A stretch of 64,000 nt of DNA from assembly GCA_014338405.1 (NCBI GenBank), contig JTDE01000255.1:90760-154759 (forward strand), in the 5' to 3' direction. The DNA is from Paragonimus skrjabini miyazakii. Lineage: Eukaryota; Platyhelminthes; Trematoda; Plagiorchiida; Troglotrematidae. The translations under genes were made by a program, and so were the position numbers. A model generated the notes under the pieces. That model was not told the DNA's origin, searched no databases, and saw only the letters and a program-made list of their open reading frames with translations. Positions 33,501 through 44,300 of the stretch are shown piece after piece; the stretch's first letter is position 1, and each line of letters begins with the position of its first letter.

Positions 33501-36474
33501 CCTAGTAAATGAAATTCATAAATATGCTAACGTTTCGGGAATGCTCAATTGGTGGTGCTGAGTAGCCCTCTGTGGAAGCAAAGGCCAAAACTGGGCTTTG
33601 GCCAAGATCTGTTGTTGTACAAAACAGTATCATATTGATAAAGAAAACTCATTCATTATTTTCATTAATCGAAAGCTACCTGGTTGACGTGCCATTTGCC
33701 TCGTGCCATTAAAGTGGGATTTAAATCTAGTAATGCTACTCGGTTCGTTTCTCGCATGTTAAGTCGTTAAGTGATGCTGGTCGTTATGCTTGATCGCACC
33801 AATCGATGCATACCATCACTTTATCGATATTTCGTATGATTACTGGCATGTCTGAGTTCACGTCTGCTTGATTCAACGATCAGCATCAGGAATCGTAACA
33901 GGTGGATTATATCTAGCCTGAAATGCGTGGATTCCTCCGTACCGCCAAATTATGTTTGTCCTTCTGACATTCGTTTTTAATCCGGCTAAGTTTGGAACGC
34001 CAGTATGTGGTTTTGTGCTTCTCCGGAAGACATATTGGATTCTCTGTCAAACAGACGGTTTCATCGCACTCTTACGGAAGTGACAGTTGAACCATCCTTC
34101 AGGACCAGAATAAATGTTTAATTTGTTGAGATAGCCACCGAGAGGAGATTTAAATTATGTAGGCTATGTTATCTTATAGATGATGAAGGGGAGAGTTTCG
34201 GTTGTATCATTTGCATAGACTGTTTAGTGTTAGTATCTACATAACTGGAGATGACATTCGAGTTGTTATTCAAAATTCACAGTGGGAAGTAAGCATCAAC
34301 CTCCATGAGTTCTCTAATCATTTTCTAATCTCACTTATCTCATCAATGATATTTGTTTTTCTTCCGCTACTCCGTTCTGCTAATCGCCGATGCATTCCTT
34401 GATGTTCAACAAAATTTCACAACTGAGAAAAGAAGAATATAAACCTACGAAAGTCTAACTGTTTTTCCTGCCCCGGGACCGGAGACTTTAGTAAGAGGAA
34501 GCCACGGTCTGAGATGCTTCTGCTGTCACTTAGGCTTAGTTGAAAGTTTCCATCCTACTACTGCGAGATTCCCCAAGATTTAAGACGTGTTGTTACTACC
34601 AACGTTGCCTCAACAAGCAAAGTGAAAGCTGTCATTCCGCACTGTTTATCCGATTCGTATCAGATATGAGACAGCCCACGACTCTTGTTTTCAACGTAAT
34701 GCGCTTCTACGTACGTGCATTCGAGTTCTCCATATCGATACCCTAGATAACAATTGTCGAATATCGTTCATATGCCAGTTAGCCCACTTTCACAGGACCA
34801 GTCATACTTGACTATGCCCAGCCTGCCTGAGCACCATACACGGAGTACCCTTCACATTTCACAGTCATTACGAACTTGAAGGACCACGCTGAAATACTAA
34901 AACTCCCGGAGAAAATGTCACGGCTCTATGGGCGTCCTGTTACGTTGACTCTTTTGGTTATTCTATACAATATTATTAGCAAGTCCTTGCAGATCAGATC
35001 GCTCACTACGCGTCCCGGAAAGACCAATTCACATCATTCAGTTGACCTGATAGCACTGAATGCATGGACTGCAACACTAACTGTTTTCACTGCGGAAGCA
35101 TCTATGCCCTCAGCTTTGCAACTCCACATATACACCATCCCATCCGACCTTTCGTGGGGAAATAACGGTACATTCATCTGCCGTCTAAATTTCAGTCGAC
35201 CACAAACTTCTCGTTCTTGAGGACTGCCATGGAATCGTGCTGGTTGAAACGAAACGTTAAGTGGTTGAATGAACGATGTTCAGCTAACGTCATCAGATCG
35301 ACTGACAAGGAGACGTACGCTATAATATCGAGACCACATTGCTTCATTCATCTTGACTGAGTGTTTATTCAATCAGTGTACATGAAAAGTACGACAAATT
35401 ACTCATACAAGCCGTGCCCTCTACTAACCGGTTTCGTGTGGGCTAACCTAGATACTTTTTACCAAAAATGTAAAATTCCCACATTTGTGCCATCTGATCA
35501 ACCAACATGTAGTAATTTGAATGGTTCCCTTCCTTTACAGGACGGAATACTGGTTCTCGAAGCACCGGTCAGAGATGTTGATTACGAAGCGATTACGTTT
35601 TCCAAAGGACGTCAGCTTGCCATCAAACCCTCGTCAGAATCAGCGATGGGACACAATAAGTCCGTGATGGAACAGTCTGCAAAGATAAAACCTATTGGTA
35701 GGTGGTTCCTCTGAAATGAAGCAGAATCCTGTAAGTAATGATCCATTTCTGTGAATTAACTGACCCGTTTCATTAACCAGAAGAAAGCCCACCTAGACAA
35801 TGTGCAACGAATACAAAACCCTTCTTGTTTGATCCAGTGTCCCAATTGATCTACTAGAAGATAGTGCTGATATGATAATTGTTCCCTTAGTGTGCTATAC
35901 AGAAATGATACGATGTAGCATTCATACTCATGAACTGCCTAGTACCGGTACCCGACAGATGTAAGTATGAAACCTGTAAGCAATTACTGGCCTACTTAGA
36001 ACGATTTACTTACAAAAACAGTTAACCCACCGGTTACAGTTTGCTTGTAGGAATAGCCGCTTAGATGTACCTACTCCACACGTTTCATATGCAATTTCTT
36101 GGTCAGTCGAGAGTGTTTTCGATCTTACCAACAGTCTCTTTCAAACCGCATTTATTCTACTTTGTCATTACCTTACAGGTAAAACCGGGGTCACCGTGCT
36201 GCCTGATGGTATTTCGGGTAAAAAGATTCATGTGGAAGTCCCCATCGAGCGGGACTTTGAGGCTGACGATTTGTCCGTTCGTATCGATGCAAACCAGATT
36301 TTGGTCAGTGGCCGCAGACAGATCACCGAAGGTGATGAACCCAATGAAAATGACTACACAAAAGAATTCACAAGAGCATATAAAGTTCCAGAGACTGTTG
36401 ATGCACTCTCAATCAGGACCCAAATGAATGGAAACACCCTGTTGATTGAAGCACCTTTGCTTAAACACACTTAA
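15251..36474 (+). CDS. Small heat shock protein with two alpha-crystallin domains (p40-like), five exons
   Basis: Joining 15251-15523, 17948-18160, 28009-28206, 35541-35697 and 36179-36474 gives a 378-residue protein with GT-AG introns and continuous phase. The product is an ATP-independent holdase chaperone expected in the cytoplasm. Residues 1-130 form an Arg- and Trp-rich N-terminal arm. The first alpha-crystallin domain spans about 150-240 and ends in DGILVLEAPV (229-238). The second spans about 285-375 and ends in LLIEAPL (368-374). Two such domains in tandem are typical of flatworm small heat shock proteins such as the Schistosoma major egg antigen p40 (about 354 residues), which I recall matching this gene along its length. 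ATG 15251 is the first in frame after the TAG at 15221. Introns are 2424, 9848, 7334 and 481 bp; the second is inflated by retroelements. No break is seen in the reading frame. Exon order and function are well supported; transcript ends are unknown. Confidence 0.93.
15524..17947 (+). other. sHSP intron 1
   Basis: GT...AG intron of 2424 bp, donor GTAAGT and acceptor CGTTTAG. It holds frames of up to 96 codons on both strands, with no recognisable family and no repeat copy I could name. Confidence 0.7.
17948..18160 (+). CDS. p40-like sHSP exon 2 (residues 92-162)
   Basis: Begins PMNELDFGPL after the acceptor CGTTTAG and ends NFLRDAYEPGEDGR at the donor GTAAGT (18161). The last part leads into the first alpha-crystallin domain (strand with xxEDGRLHF). 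71 codons, phase 0 at both ends. Confidence 0.92.
18592..18665 (+). repeat. AT-rich tract with repeated 'actcatcagta' unit
   Basis: TATA-rich low-complexity sequence in which 'actcatcagta' occurs three times (near 18580, 18639 and 18651). It lies in sHSP intron 2 just upstream of a SINE. Confidence 0.6.
18738..19062 (+). mobile_element. tRNA-derived SINE in sHSP intron 2
   Basis: A nearly full-length copy on the same strand as the host gene. Leader with 'ataactgtgtct', A box ATGGCGCAGTGGTAAACA near 18857-18875, degraded B box (AGTTCTAGTCC), hammerhead block and tail ending 'gtgggtgatgttcaa'. Confidence 0.88.
18933..18977 (+). ncRNA. Hammerhead ribozyme motif, cleavage site mutated
   Basis: Stem I (GCACUA with UAGUGC) and both CUGACGAG and GAAA are intact. 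Stem II starts GUUCU instead of GCUCU, giving a G-U wobble. The GUC triplet before the cleavage point reads ACC, which removes the closing stem III pair and the conserved U. It is expected to be inactive. Confidence 0.75.
19063..22630. other. sHSP intron 2, segment without recognisable genes
   Basis: Frames of up to 99 codons occur on both strands but none resembles a known family. A faint similarity between 20560-20600 and 20699-20740 ('cagccg...tagtctgtc...') may be an old duplication and is too short to classify. Confidence 0.45.
23195..23500 (+). mobile_element. Decayed SINE inserted within the Penelope-like element
   Basis: Matches the SINE leader ('ggcaacctgatcctta'), the A-box region (GTGGTGCAGTGGTCAACG), the CUGACGAG block near 23383 and the tail ('gccgactggaaagtgcttctg'). 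The second half of hammerhead stem II is lost and GAAA is altered, so the ribozyme is dead. The insertion separates the RT and GIY-YIG parts of the host element. Confidence 0.75.
23545..23640 (+). repeat. Direct repeat unit 1 of 3 ('caatac...catctac' unit)
   Basis: Contains 'aagccaatacaaaatgttag' and then 'catctaccagtgttcg'. Two diverged copies in the same direction start near 24295 and 24805. The unit could be a terminal repeat (pseudo-LTR) of the Penelope-like elements in this cluster; that role is inference. Confidence 0.5.
23770..24209 (+). pseudogene. GIY-YIG endonuclease domain of a Penelope-like element
   Basis: The translation runs through YQVVCKCGESYISRTERRLS and, after one stop, through WPRKSVLLEDGNVAQTRKQP and ARQVLTTGHVVDPICAFNI. 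These correspond to the GIY-YIG fold with its Tyr and Arg and the downstream 'H-xx-TGH' block. The expected G in SYIG-RT is S. The terminal segment AQEQLFVHLTLPW matches the usual C-terminus of these elements ('QKxFVxxLxLPW'). Confidence 0.75.
24290..24385 (+). repeat. Direct repeat unit 2 of 3
   Basis: Contains 'aagtcaatacgaaatgcttg' and 'catctaccagttttcg', clearly related to the unit at 23545-23640. It immediately follows the GIY-YIG reading frame. Confidence 0.5.
24430..24640 (-). mobile_element. Decayed SINE
   Basis: The - strand matches the SINE hammerhead region (complement of 'cagactcgagttttactctt', near 24488-24507) and its flanks through to the 'gggcacgacc' leader segment. Many substitutions are present and the hammerhead core is broken. 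A short + strand tail match at 24648-24690 suggests a second scrap. Confidence 0.6.
24800..24890 (+). repeat. Direct repeat unit 3 of 3
   Basis: Contains 'caaccaatacggaatactaa' and 'gatccactaatgtccgcttg', the most diverged of the three related units in this cluster. Confidence 0.4.
25085..25164 (-). mobile_element. Penelope-like element fragment, inverted relative to 22630-24400
   Basis: Bases 25129-25164 are the reverse complement of about 22735-22770 and encode the same LLKELNLLA peptide on the - strand. The sequence then enters the 100-N gap. It marks a second, oppositely oriented copy of the same family. Confidence 0.65.
25165..25264. other. Assembly gap (100 N)
   Basis: Exactly 100 N, so the true size is unknown. 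The left edge is retroelement sequence; the right edge is not recognised. Confidence 0.95.
25265..28008. other. sHSP intron 2, distal part without recognisable genes
   Basis: Only short frames (75 codons at most outside the gap edge). Near 25908 the phrase PIIYKGKGNYKVPN resembles the beginning of a LINE reverse transcriptase, but nothing downstream confirms it. The intron ends with the acceptor TTCCGCAG at 28001-28008. Confidence 0.45.
28009..28206 (+). CDS. p40-like sHSP exon 3 (residues 163-228)
   Basis: Starts LHFKVRFNLQGFDPENIQVS after the acceptor TTCCGCAG and ends HLTN before the donor GTGAGTGA. It carries the central strands of the first alpha-crystallin domain, including NRLTVRAKQ and YYRMIYLPDSV. 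66 codons, phase 0 at both ends. Confidence 0.93.
32199..32233 (-). other. Hammerhead-like motif of Penelope-like element type, degenerate
   Basis: On the - strand: CUUGAUAAA, a helix formed by GGUUUG and GUGGAUC (with G-U pairs), then GAAACGUUG. This resembles the CUGAxGA - stem II - GAAAC layout reported from Penelope-like elements, with CUGA changed to CUUGA and GA to AA. It is probably a relic. Confidence 0.35.
32570..32606 (+). other. Hammerhead-like motif of Penelope-like element type, degenerate, inverted partner
   Basis: On the + strand: UUGACAAA, a helix formed by GGCCUU and GAGGGUC, then GAAACGCUG. It is the inverted counterpart of the motif at 32199-32233 about 370 bp away; the bases just upstream ('ttctgat') also correspond. 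The core departs from the consensus, so activity is unlikely. Confidence 0.35.
35541..35697 (+). CDS. p40-like sHSP exon 4 (residues 229-281, split codon)
   Basis: After the acceptor CCTTTACAG the exon reads DGILVLEAPVRDVDYEAITF, the last strand of the first alpha-crystallin domain, and then a Ser/Lys-rich linker ending KIKPI plus one base of the next codon. Donor GTAGGT at 35698. The frame stays open upstream to 35361 but the acceptor and homology place the start here. Confidence 0.9.
36179..36474 (+). CDS. p40-like sHSP exon 5 (residues 281-378, stop)
   Basis: The acceptor CCTTACAG completes a Gly codon. The exon encodes the second alpha-crystallin domain: KKIHVEVPIERDFEADDLSV, DANQILVSGRRQ, YKVPETVDALSI and NGNTLLIEAPL, then TAA at 36472-36474. 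The overlapping 120-codon frame from 36065 is a shadow in another phase. Confidence 0.93.
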
Positions 36475-36906
36475 GTGATCTTAGTGACACACCATGTCCA
36501 AGAAACTTGGAACATTACACAGTTCTACAACGTCTGACATACTTTTTAACTAAACCATCGACCCGTATGCACACTTACTATCCAGTTCTAAACTGATAAA
36601 TGTATATTCATCTCGCTTTGCAAAATTTCCGCTACAAATGTAGCTGAAAGGATTACTTATTAAGGCCACAACTGATGCGGCCCAATATCGATCGACTGAG
36701 ATTGTGTTTGCTTTGAAGAAATAATTATTTGTTTGTTGTGCCACGGATGTACGGGCTTAGTTCCCTATACAACTGCAAGAATCACCACAACGCCGCGGCT
36801 CCATTTATGGATGTACCTTGTCTCCTTTGATCGACAATTGTAAAACTGCTGCTTTTGGAAAACGTTGGTTGCAATTTGCTTTATGCATCGGACTTTTGAA
36901 CTTTGT

Positions 36907-36912
36907 AATAAA
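36907..36912 (+). promoter_or_regulatory. Candidate poly(A) signal of the sHSP gene
   Basis: AATAAA about 430 bp after the stop codon. Another lies at 37237. Without transcript data the choice between them is a guess. Confidence 0.25.
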
Positions 36913-38204
36913 TCGTTTCATATAACCATTGGTGAGTAAAGTCCTGCCTATATGACGAGGTTTATCATATGAGGTGTCTGTGGTGTGATTCAGTCTTTCT
37001 TGGTCAACCAGCGTGCTCATCAATACTCTACAGTATTGGGTAAAGTCGTCAAGGTGTACGTATTCACCGTACTTTCAACAGACAACACACTGAATAGATC
37101 CATCCAGTTTACTAACCAAGCTAGTATTTGGGAACAGTAAGCGCAATCCGTTTTGTTTTTCAACGTGTAACGCGTGTTTCGTCGCAAACAACTCATTTGT
37201 CTGGCGACTCCTTTTGCTTAGACTCTATGATTCCTGAATAAAAGAACATAAAACAGATTATGTATACCGTCAGACTGTCTAGTTCGTCTTCTGTTTGCAT
37301 TTTCAGTTCCAACATGAGAATATCAGTTAGGACTTGATGATGAAGCATGATAACTTTCCTGGTAAACATTACCCAGAAGAATAAAGCGTAGGTTGGATAT
37401 AAGCATACAGCTAGTCCTGGGATTATTCGTAATGTTGTTTCAGAAGATATAGGACAGCAATTTATTGGTCACAGAGTTCAGAGATCAGTCGGTTAGGTTG
37501 GGTTGTTAAGAGTTGGACGTGGCTAGCATCTGTATTAACGGAACGAGTTATTAACCTTTGGGAAGCCCGTATTTGTGACGAACTTTACTTCTATAGTGTT
37601 TGAGTTCTTCTAACTCAATAGCCTTCAAAAAACTACCTTCAGAATAAGCAGGCCAATCCTCATACTAACAGTAATTGTGCTGCGACTTGGCGTCTCTAAC
37701 CAACTGACCACATCCGGCTGGTTGTAATGCAATGGACGATATGGGAATTCGGCAGTGATGTGCAACAGAATGCTAATACAAAGAGGAGGAAAAAACGCAG
37801 TAGATGAGGATGATCGCCTTCAGACTAAGATGTTCAGCACATACACCTGACAGTTATAATGAAGATACATACCGCATGGGTTAAACACCAACAGCAGTGG
37901 TCCACGTGAATATTGGTTGCTGCCAGAGTCGTTAAAAGTTTCCAGCTCATAGCACACACAGTGCGTCCGTCAAATCAAGCTCATTTTCTCTCGTGTGATT
38001 ATTTGAGTTGACGTGATTTGCATGGGACACGCACGAAAAGATACGTTTACCCTCCTTGAGTGTTGCATCTATCAACTGTCGCACGTTTCAAATTGTTCAC
38101 ACATTCAGCTTGTACTAAATCATCTTATACATGCATTTGTATTCCACAAGTCTACTGTGCAGCGATTTAAAAATTTGCACACTATGTTATTTCAGATTTA
38201 TCAT

Positions 38205-38350
38205 CACTGACAACTGATCGTAGCTTTCCCAATCGAATGAATTTTCTAGCCAGCTTTTTTCGAAAGAAGCGCTTAACTCAAGTTTCGCTCTTGTTACGAC
38301 TCATCAGTAGTTCATAGCCTTGCATAACAATTATATGTCCCTACCTTACC
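38205..38350 (-). mobile_element. Decayed SINE fragment
   Basis: The - strand contains the tail ('cgatcagttgtc' complement), the block before the hammerhead and a hammerhead relic. The tRNA-like half is missing or unrecognisable. Confidence 0.65.
38269..38313 (-). ncRNA. Hammerhead ribozyme relic
   Basis: CUGAUGAG and GCGAAAC survive on the - strand, and the cleavage triplet would be GUU. Stem I and stem II pairing is mostly lost (GAACUA against AAGCGC; GUCGU against AGAGC). It is inactive by inspection. Confidence 0.55.
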
Positions 38351-41300
38351 TCCCTGGCATGCATACAAGTTCAATATGCCGCAAGCGTTGCGGTAGGCAA
38401 CAGCTTGCCTCTGGTTGTCTACCCCACGTGAAGTGAACTGGTCCAATCAAGTAGTTTGAAGTTCACACATATGCACGTGGTAATTAGTTGTCGACTTGGT
38501 TTACTATACAGCACGTGACTGTACCTGGGTTCTTAAGTGAGCCACAAATTCAAGGTAATTTGCGGTAGGAGCCGAAATTTTTGATTGTTGGAAAGCGAGT
38601 ATCAGTTGGTGACAAAGTGAACATCCTTGAGAGAATTTCGGGTCTGATGTTAGGCACATTTCTGTGACTAAATTGTTCGCGGTGTCCAACAAGACAATTT
38701 AAAACGCAATCAAAAACGAAAGACCAGGTAGGTAGAAGACGAATTATAGATTGTAAATCTGTTGGCGTCAACAACGTCATAATTAATTGGTTCGCATGCA
38801 TGCTGCAGAAACTAGACAAAGTCTGTATTGTAGAGAACATTATTAGCCACAGCCTGAAACCTACGACTTTTCAACAAATAAACATGCAAATTAATTGTGT
38901 TGCTTGCTTAAACTATTTGGTGGAGAAACATGATACAACAGTTTGTTTTAATCTAGGTCAGCAGACATACACCTGTGCGGTTGACCGGTTGCTGCTTTAT
39001 TTTTGCTATGGTTTACGCTGGCCAGCATATATGTGGGTCACAGCGATAGTTAACCAAATATGTTCTGTTTATTTCGCCGTTTTCTTTCAAACGGCTGAGG
39101 CGGCAAGGTCACCGTTCGATCAGATGCGTTTTCATCCCGATCGCTATCAGACTTACGAAATCTGCTAGTATAAGAATTAGAGAGACCGCTTTTGTCGTGC
39201 TAAATTGTCACCGAGCTCATCCTGACAGCAATTTTTTGTCGAATTATCCGTGATGCTGTTCTAGGACGTTTGGTCTGCTAATAACAGTTGTCATATACAA
39301 ATTCGATCCAAACGGTGCTGGTGATATTCATTGTCTGTGCTTGTCTATGCTTGCCCAGACGTTCCGGTTGCAATGGACTTCCTCTGTCAGCATTCAATGC
39401 TTACAGCTTGCCCGTTGCACGAGATCGATAACAGGAGTCACACGACCCAACCCGAGGTGCCATCAGTGGATGAGAATCCTCTGACCACTTGAGGTGTTGC
39501 AAACCGCCTAGATACAATGCTGTAAACAATAGTACAGTGATATAATGGTACAATAGTGTGTCAGAGATATACAATTAATCGAAGCTGTCTGACCAGACTG
39601 TGCCTGTCCCGCTGTGTAAACGTAACAAAGAGACAGACGCATACCGGCTGCAAGGCTGTCTGGCCACTGAAGCTAACACCATGAGACCGTTGTGTTCCAC
39701 AGCATACTCCCAGTGTTGAGGGAAAAACAGATGGACGCCGGTCTGGTCTTGGAATCCTTCACAACAGCAGGGGATCACTCATAAAATTAGCCTGAATCTA
39801 GTTACTCATCGCAAACAGCTTTCCTAGAAGTAAGGGTACACGGCTTGATAACGAAAGTGAGAAACTGTGCGCGACTTAGAATGTATGCAATACAAATAAG
39901 CTATCTCAGTACATTACTCATGAACAGAAATTGCATGGCTTGGTTGCAGATATTTTCTGAGCAAACACACACGACATCGCAGAATGCTTGATAGAACATT
40001 TAAGTGTCATATGATAACCGAAATTGTTGATAGATCAGTTTGAGCAAAAAACGCTGCACGCGAGTTGAGTAATTCATTGGATCAGCGAAGGCTGAGCCAT
40101 CCGGGTTTAGCCGGCAACAGATCACATAAAGCAAGCTTATGCCGTTGGTGTGCTGCGCTGGAGAAAACTGATTATCGGCACGAACAGAACCTGAAGACTA
40201 CCTTTGATTTAGTTACCTCGATCTGGTGACAGGGAATTTCTGCATGACAAAGGTTACTTCGACCAAATCGGTTAGCAGGCGAACACCAATAGATGCCTTC
40301 ACTTCGTATTGGCTCGTTACTGCCAAATAACCAGTGATATGGAACTTTTTGATCTAATGCTTACTTGGGGTACATATAGATGGATAACTGATCATCAGAC
40401 ATCAAGCAGTGCGACCTAAGTAACATTCACTGCACCTTTGTCTCATAAGTAACTGTTTCTGAATACAACACATGTCTGATCCAGTTTATCACGATGGCCC
40501 AATATGCTAGCGAAGGCTTTAGTCAACCCCACAGTGTGATCGGTTGACAGGATGTGGCTTCCAGTTGACGTAAAACAGTTGTGAAATGACATCAGTTAGT
40601 CGCTTTCTTGTCGTGATCGCGCAAAAGTTAACGAGAAGTGAGCATAATGGACTGCCCATTACTACTGCATCACTGTGTCTGTGGAATGTGATTCGGAAAC
40701 TAGAACTGGCATGCTCCACATACAGTACAGTTAAAGGTTTCAGATAGTCTGTAGGTGTGGGAAGAGGGATAGATCCTAAACCAACCATATCACAAATGTC
40801 AGTAGTTTTTCGTAACCGGACATCGGTTGAGAGGGAATGAGCACAGAAACCCAACACGCCTTCAGTTTATAACAGCGCGTGATGGCCACCTGGTGGACAG
40901 CGTGCTCAACGTGTATGGCATAAAATATTTATTTATAAAGGACAATGGGGGGTTTTGGAAGATATATCTCATATCGACGCGTTGAACGCATGAAACTGTA
41001 ACCCAAACTTTGGACACGCGATATATTCGGATGAAATTCCTTGTGTTCCGTTGTTACACTAATGGACTGATACCGGTTGACAGCTGGATATTCGGTATAT
41101 ATTCGTAGACTGTTAGTCAATTTTTAATGGGTAAGAGGAAGGATGTTGTAAATAGCCAGTGAATGCAGGAGACATTCTGTGGACCTTACCACTTGCAATC
41201 GGTGAAAAAGCTGTTTTGTTCACGATACCGAACTGGTAAAACCGTACCACTACTATGAATATTTCCCATCAAACTACTAACATTTTTGTTTTTTGTTTTG

Positions 41301-42524
41301 TTTTTATTCATCGCGTGCGTTAGTGTTGAACTGACACGCAGAACTAGAGGGGCTAAATGCTGTAGTCCCTTAGGTGTATGGGACGGATGTGCACGTTCTC
41401 GGAGTCTCGGTCTTCCAAGGTTGAAAATTTGTAGTAGGACTAAATCCCACTCCTTACAGTTACTCTAACCTGATTCACAATTGCCTGATATCTAGTGGTT
41501 CTTATAACCATCAGTGTAAATTAAACTGATATCCTGTCGCCGTTTAACGGCGGTAACGTAACTGCGACAGAGTGACATCCACAGCATTAGCCGGTAACCA
41601 CACTTCGAGTTGACATTTTTAGCAGACCGATATTCACTGTCGATGTACCTAAGAAATCGTCGTTTGTAACTTAACTGTATACTGGTGATACCACCAGAGA
41701 AACCATATTTTGCGCATTTTGCTGTTATTTCTTGGTGGTTCCTTTCTTCGCAGGTCATGTTCTTTTTCTGATGGATAGGCTAAAGGTGAGAATAAGATCA
41801 GATGGATAACTGCTTGCGGACTCCTGATGTGGATAACGGCTAAATAATAATAAAAATGTTGACTACCTAACAGTCGTGGTTGGAAGTAAATTTCCTAGTC
41901 AATGTGGTGTTGAAAGATTGTTCTATGCCAAACATTTTAATGCCGTGCGATAGACCTGCCTTGACATACGCTAAGTTCGGTGTAGAATATGTAACAGGCA
42001 GTTGGTACGTCAGACCAAATCCGTTTGAATGTTTGTTATACCCAGTTTTGTTTTCGTAGGGACCGTTTAATACATACGATCCTTGATTCAGTCAAGTTAA
42101 TTTGGGTCATTCGACTGTTCAGCCACCACAGATGCTTTTATGACTGCAGCAGAAGTTCACGTACTATGTGTACATGCTGTGGTTTGCTTTATACTTGACC
42201 CACCAGTTCCAACCAACTCCCCCGTTTAGCGATTGTTCCGAAGAAATTTCACACTGTCACTCCAGTTGTCTCCAGGCTACCGTATCAGATGCCAGACATT
42301 GTTCAGCATTTGGACCTAGTTACCTAGCCAACCAAATGCGTCATATGGAATCCACCAAATCATCCTGCCGATTGACTGCCCAAACGGGATTTCTCGATCA
42401 TTTCACGCTAGAACCCACCAACGCCACCCATGATCAGTGACGCTGAATTGCTGATAAGTAGTTTCGCTGCACAAAGTTAAAAGTGTTACTGAACGGTTCA
42501 CCTATGTTACCTTTCTGTATGTGC

Positions 42525-42547
42525 AATGCACACACGCACACACATAA
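42525..42547 (+). repeat. Short CA-rich tract
   Basis: Interrupted (CA)n run, 'cacacacgcacacaca' in its centre. It is too short to be more than a minor microsatellite. Confidence 0.5.
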
Positions 42548-43261
42548 ATGCTCACTCACTTGAACCTTCTCGTTTCATAGCTGCCGGTTGTAAAATTCAC
42601 GTATGAATTCTGGCTAGCGGGCTCAGACATGCTTTGCCCTTCTCTCATCGGCTTATTACTGGTTTATCCATCCGTTCGCTGTAAACTCTGTTCATTGTTA
42701 AATGTTGTTCATCTTCATGCTGGCTCAGTCAGGATATACAAAGTTTCTCCTGCATCACTTCGGTTCTCACTTCAGTGCGTAGTGCACACAAAACAGTTAC
42801 AAAATTTGACTTGATTACCATCCATGCCAGTGGGATTGGCGGGTACATGCCTGCATGTATACATGCGAAACTGACTCATTTAGCCGGAAATAACAAGTGA
42901 GCGGTTTGTGCGATTGTTTATGTCTGTCGGGTAAATGATCGGGCCCCAGATTTTCTCAGACTTCTAGCTGAAATAGCCCTAACACAGTAGCGTACAACAT
43001 CCAGTGATATGTACATTGTTACCGAGGTGAATTAATAATTCACGTGACATTTCCCGGAAAATAAACTTGCTCCTCCTCACTTTGTATTGTTTCTATTAAG
43101 CCAAATAAGATTTCGAATTCCGGTACCAACCCGTTAGAAACGCCGTCAAAACGCCATGGTAGCCTTTAACATATATGTTTTCAGGATCGCCAATTTTTAC
43201 AACGTACACAACTATCCTAAATCCTGAATAACTACCAGCTCGTTAAGTTCAGGCACAGCTG

Positions 43262-43496
43262 TGTTGGTTAACATATCAACATTCAACAATACAACAGGGG
43301 AGGTGCCAGAACACTAGTGGAACTTGTGTTGAATTCCAGGCAGATTAGACGACAAACTATCAGTGGTGAATGGGCTGAATACAGGAATCGAATTGGTTGG
43401 GGCTACTGAGTCATTGCGTCTTAATTGCAGAGTGGTCACGGCTGGCCACAGTACGAAGCGTACCGAGGCTGAGAAAAGCAGATACTTGAAAAACGA
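43262..43496 (+). pseudogene. SDR pseudogene, exon 1 equivalent
   Basis: Aligns base for base with 49611-49850, for example 'gatacttgaaaa' at the end and 'acaggaatcg' in the Rossmann loop region. The peptide NGLNTGIELVGATESLRLNC corresponds to TGANTGIGLVTAAELARRGC of the intact gene. The first ATG is lost. Confidence 0.85.
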
Positions 43497-44204
43497 CCAC
43501 GTTAACCATAAAAATATCACGGTAAACGTAGCATTTGGTTGCGTTTCTAAGTCTTTCTCGTTAAACGTACTGGAATAAATGATTCCGAGTTGTTAACAAA
43601 CAGTATGAACATGGAGAACGGTAACTGCGTGTATCTGGTATCGACTTATCCATGCCAAGTTTGCAATAATATGAATCTTTTTTTTACATCAGACGGCTCT
43701 GTGTTAAAAAATCTTATTTTACCCTGACCCTGTGCTGTAGTCGATGATTTTTGCTAACCCATGATGTGACTGCCCCACACTCAACCTAATCGTTGGATAT
43801 AAACTACCCGGTCACGCAGCTTTAAACTTGATACTGATTAGTCGGTGCAAAATGCGTGTGTTTAGCCCACTACCTGTTTTGTCCGTATTTTTTCAAACTT
43901 CTAAATGGAACTGTTTTAAACCCGGAAATATTTTAATGTGTCCTTGTCTGTGATGTTCACCTAATTTGGATTATCATGAGAACCGATGTTCAGACATTTA
44001 TTATACAATGTTTACACTGACATCGCTCCGGATAAGAGACGACATTATAAGACACGTGATCCGCTGGTAATAGCGCTTAATCATGCATACAAAATGCGAT
44101 TAACTGAACACGTACGCAGGTTACGTACTTCGATTTCATTTGATGAATGACGTATGACGCAGTTTGTAGGTTGGGTAACTAAGTCCGCGAGTGAAAATTC
44201 TGAA

Positions 44205-44300
44205 TTTCCAGCGTGGCTTCGTGATTCGGCTGAGAGAGCACGTGCCAGGTCTGCGCACGCTGGTTTTTCCACTGGTTCGAATCCAGTCAAAGTCCAGGTT
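44205..44300 (+). repeat. Possible tRNA-derived repeat fragment
   Basis: A perfect B-box-like sequence, GGTTCGAATCC, lies at about 44273-44283, preceded about 60 bp upstream by an A-box-like 'tggcttcgtgattcggc'. No tRNA cloverleaf could be drawn convincingly. It sits in intron 1 of the SDR pseudogene. Confidence 0.3.

Larger units (their letters stand above)
28207..35540. other. sHSP intron 3
   Basis: 7334 bp, donor GTGAGT and acceptor CCTTTACAG. Open frames of up to 114 codons (34876-35220) show no recognisable family. The only repeat-like structure noted is the inverted pair of hammerhead-like motifs at about 32199-32606. Confidence 0.7.
36475..43260. other. Region between the sHSP gene and the SDR pseudogene; no recognisable gene
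   Basis: Holds the 3' untranslated region of the heat shock gene and one decayed SINE (about 38205-38350). Frames reach 122 codons (38800-39168, hydrophobic stretch near its middle) but none matches a family I know, and codon context around them gives no support. Confidence 0.5.

Noticed and set aside
34876..35220. 114-codon frame in sHSP intron 3
   Set aside because: No domain, no homologue recognised, and no splice or start context that links it to a gene.
35361..35540. Upstream extension of the frame that contains sHSP exon 4
   Set aside because: A strong acceptor (CCTTTACAG) at 35540 and family homology begin exactly at DGILVLEAPV; the upstream part has no similarity.
36065..36427. 120-codon frame over sHSP exon 5
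   Set aside because: It is out of phase with the alpha-crystallin reading frame and has no homology: a shadow.
38800..39168. 122-codon frame with a hydrophobic middle
   Set aside because: Could look like a membrane protein fragment, but there is no family match or conserved context.
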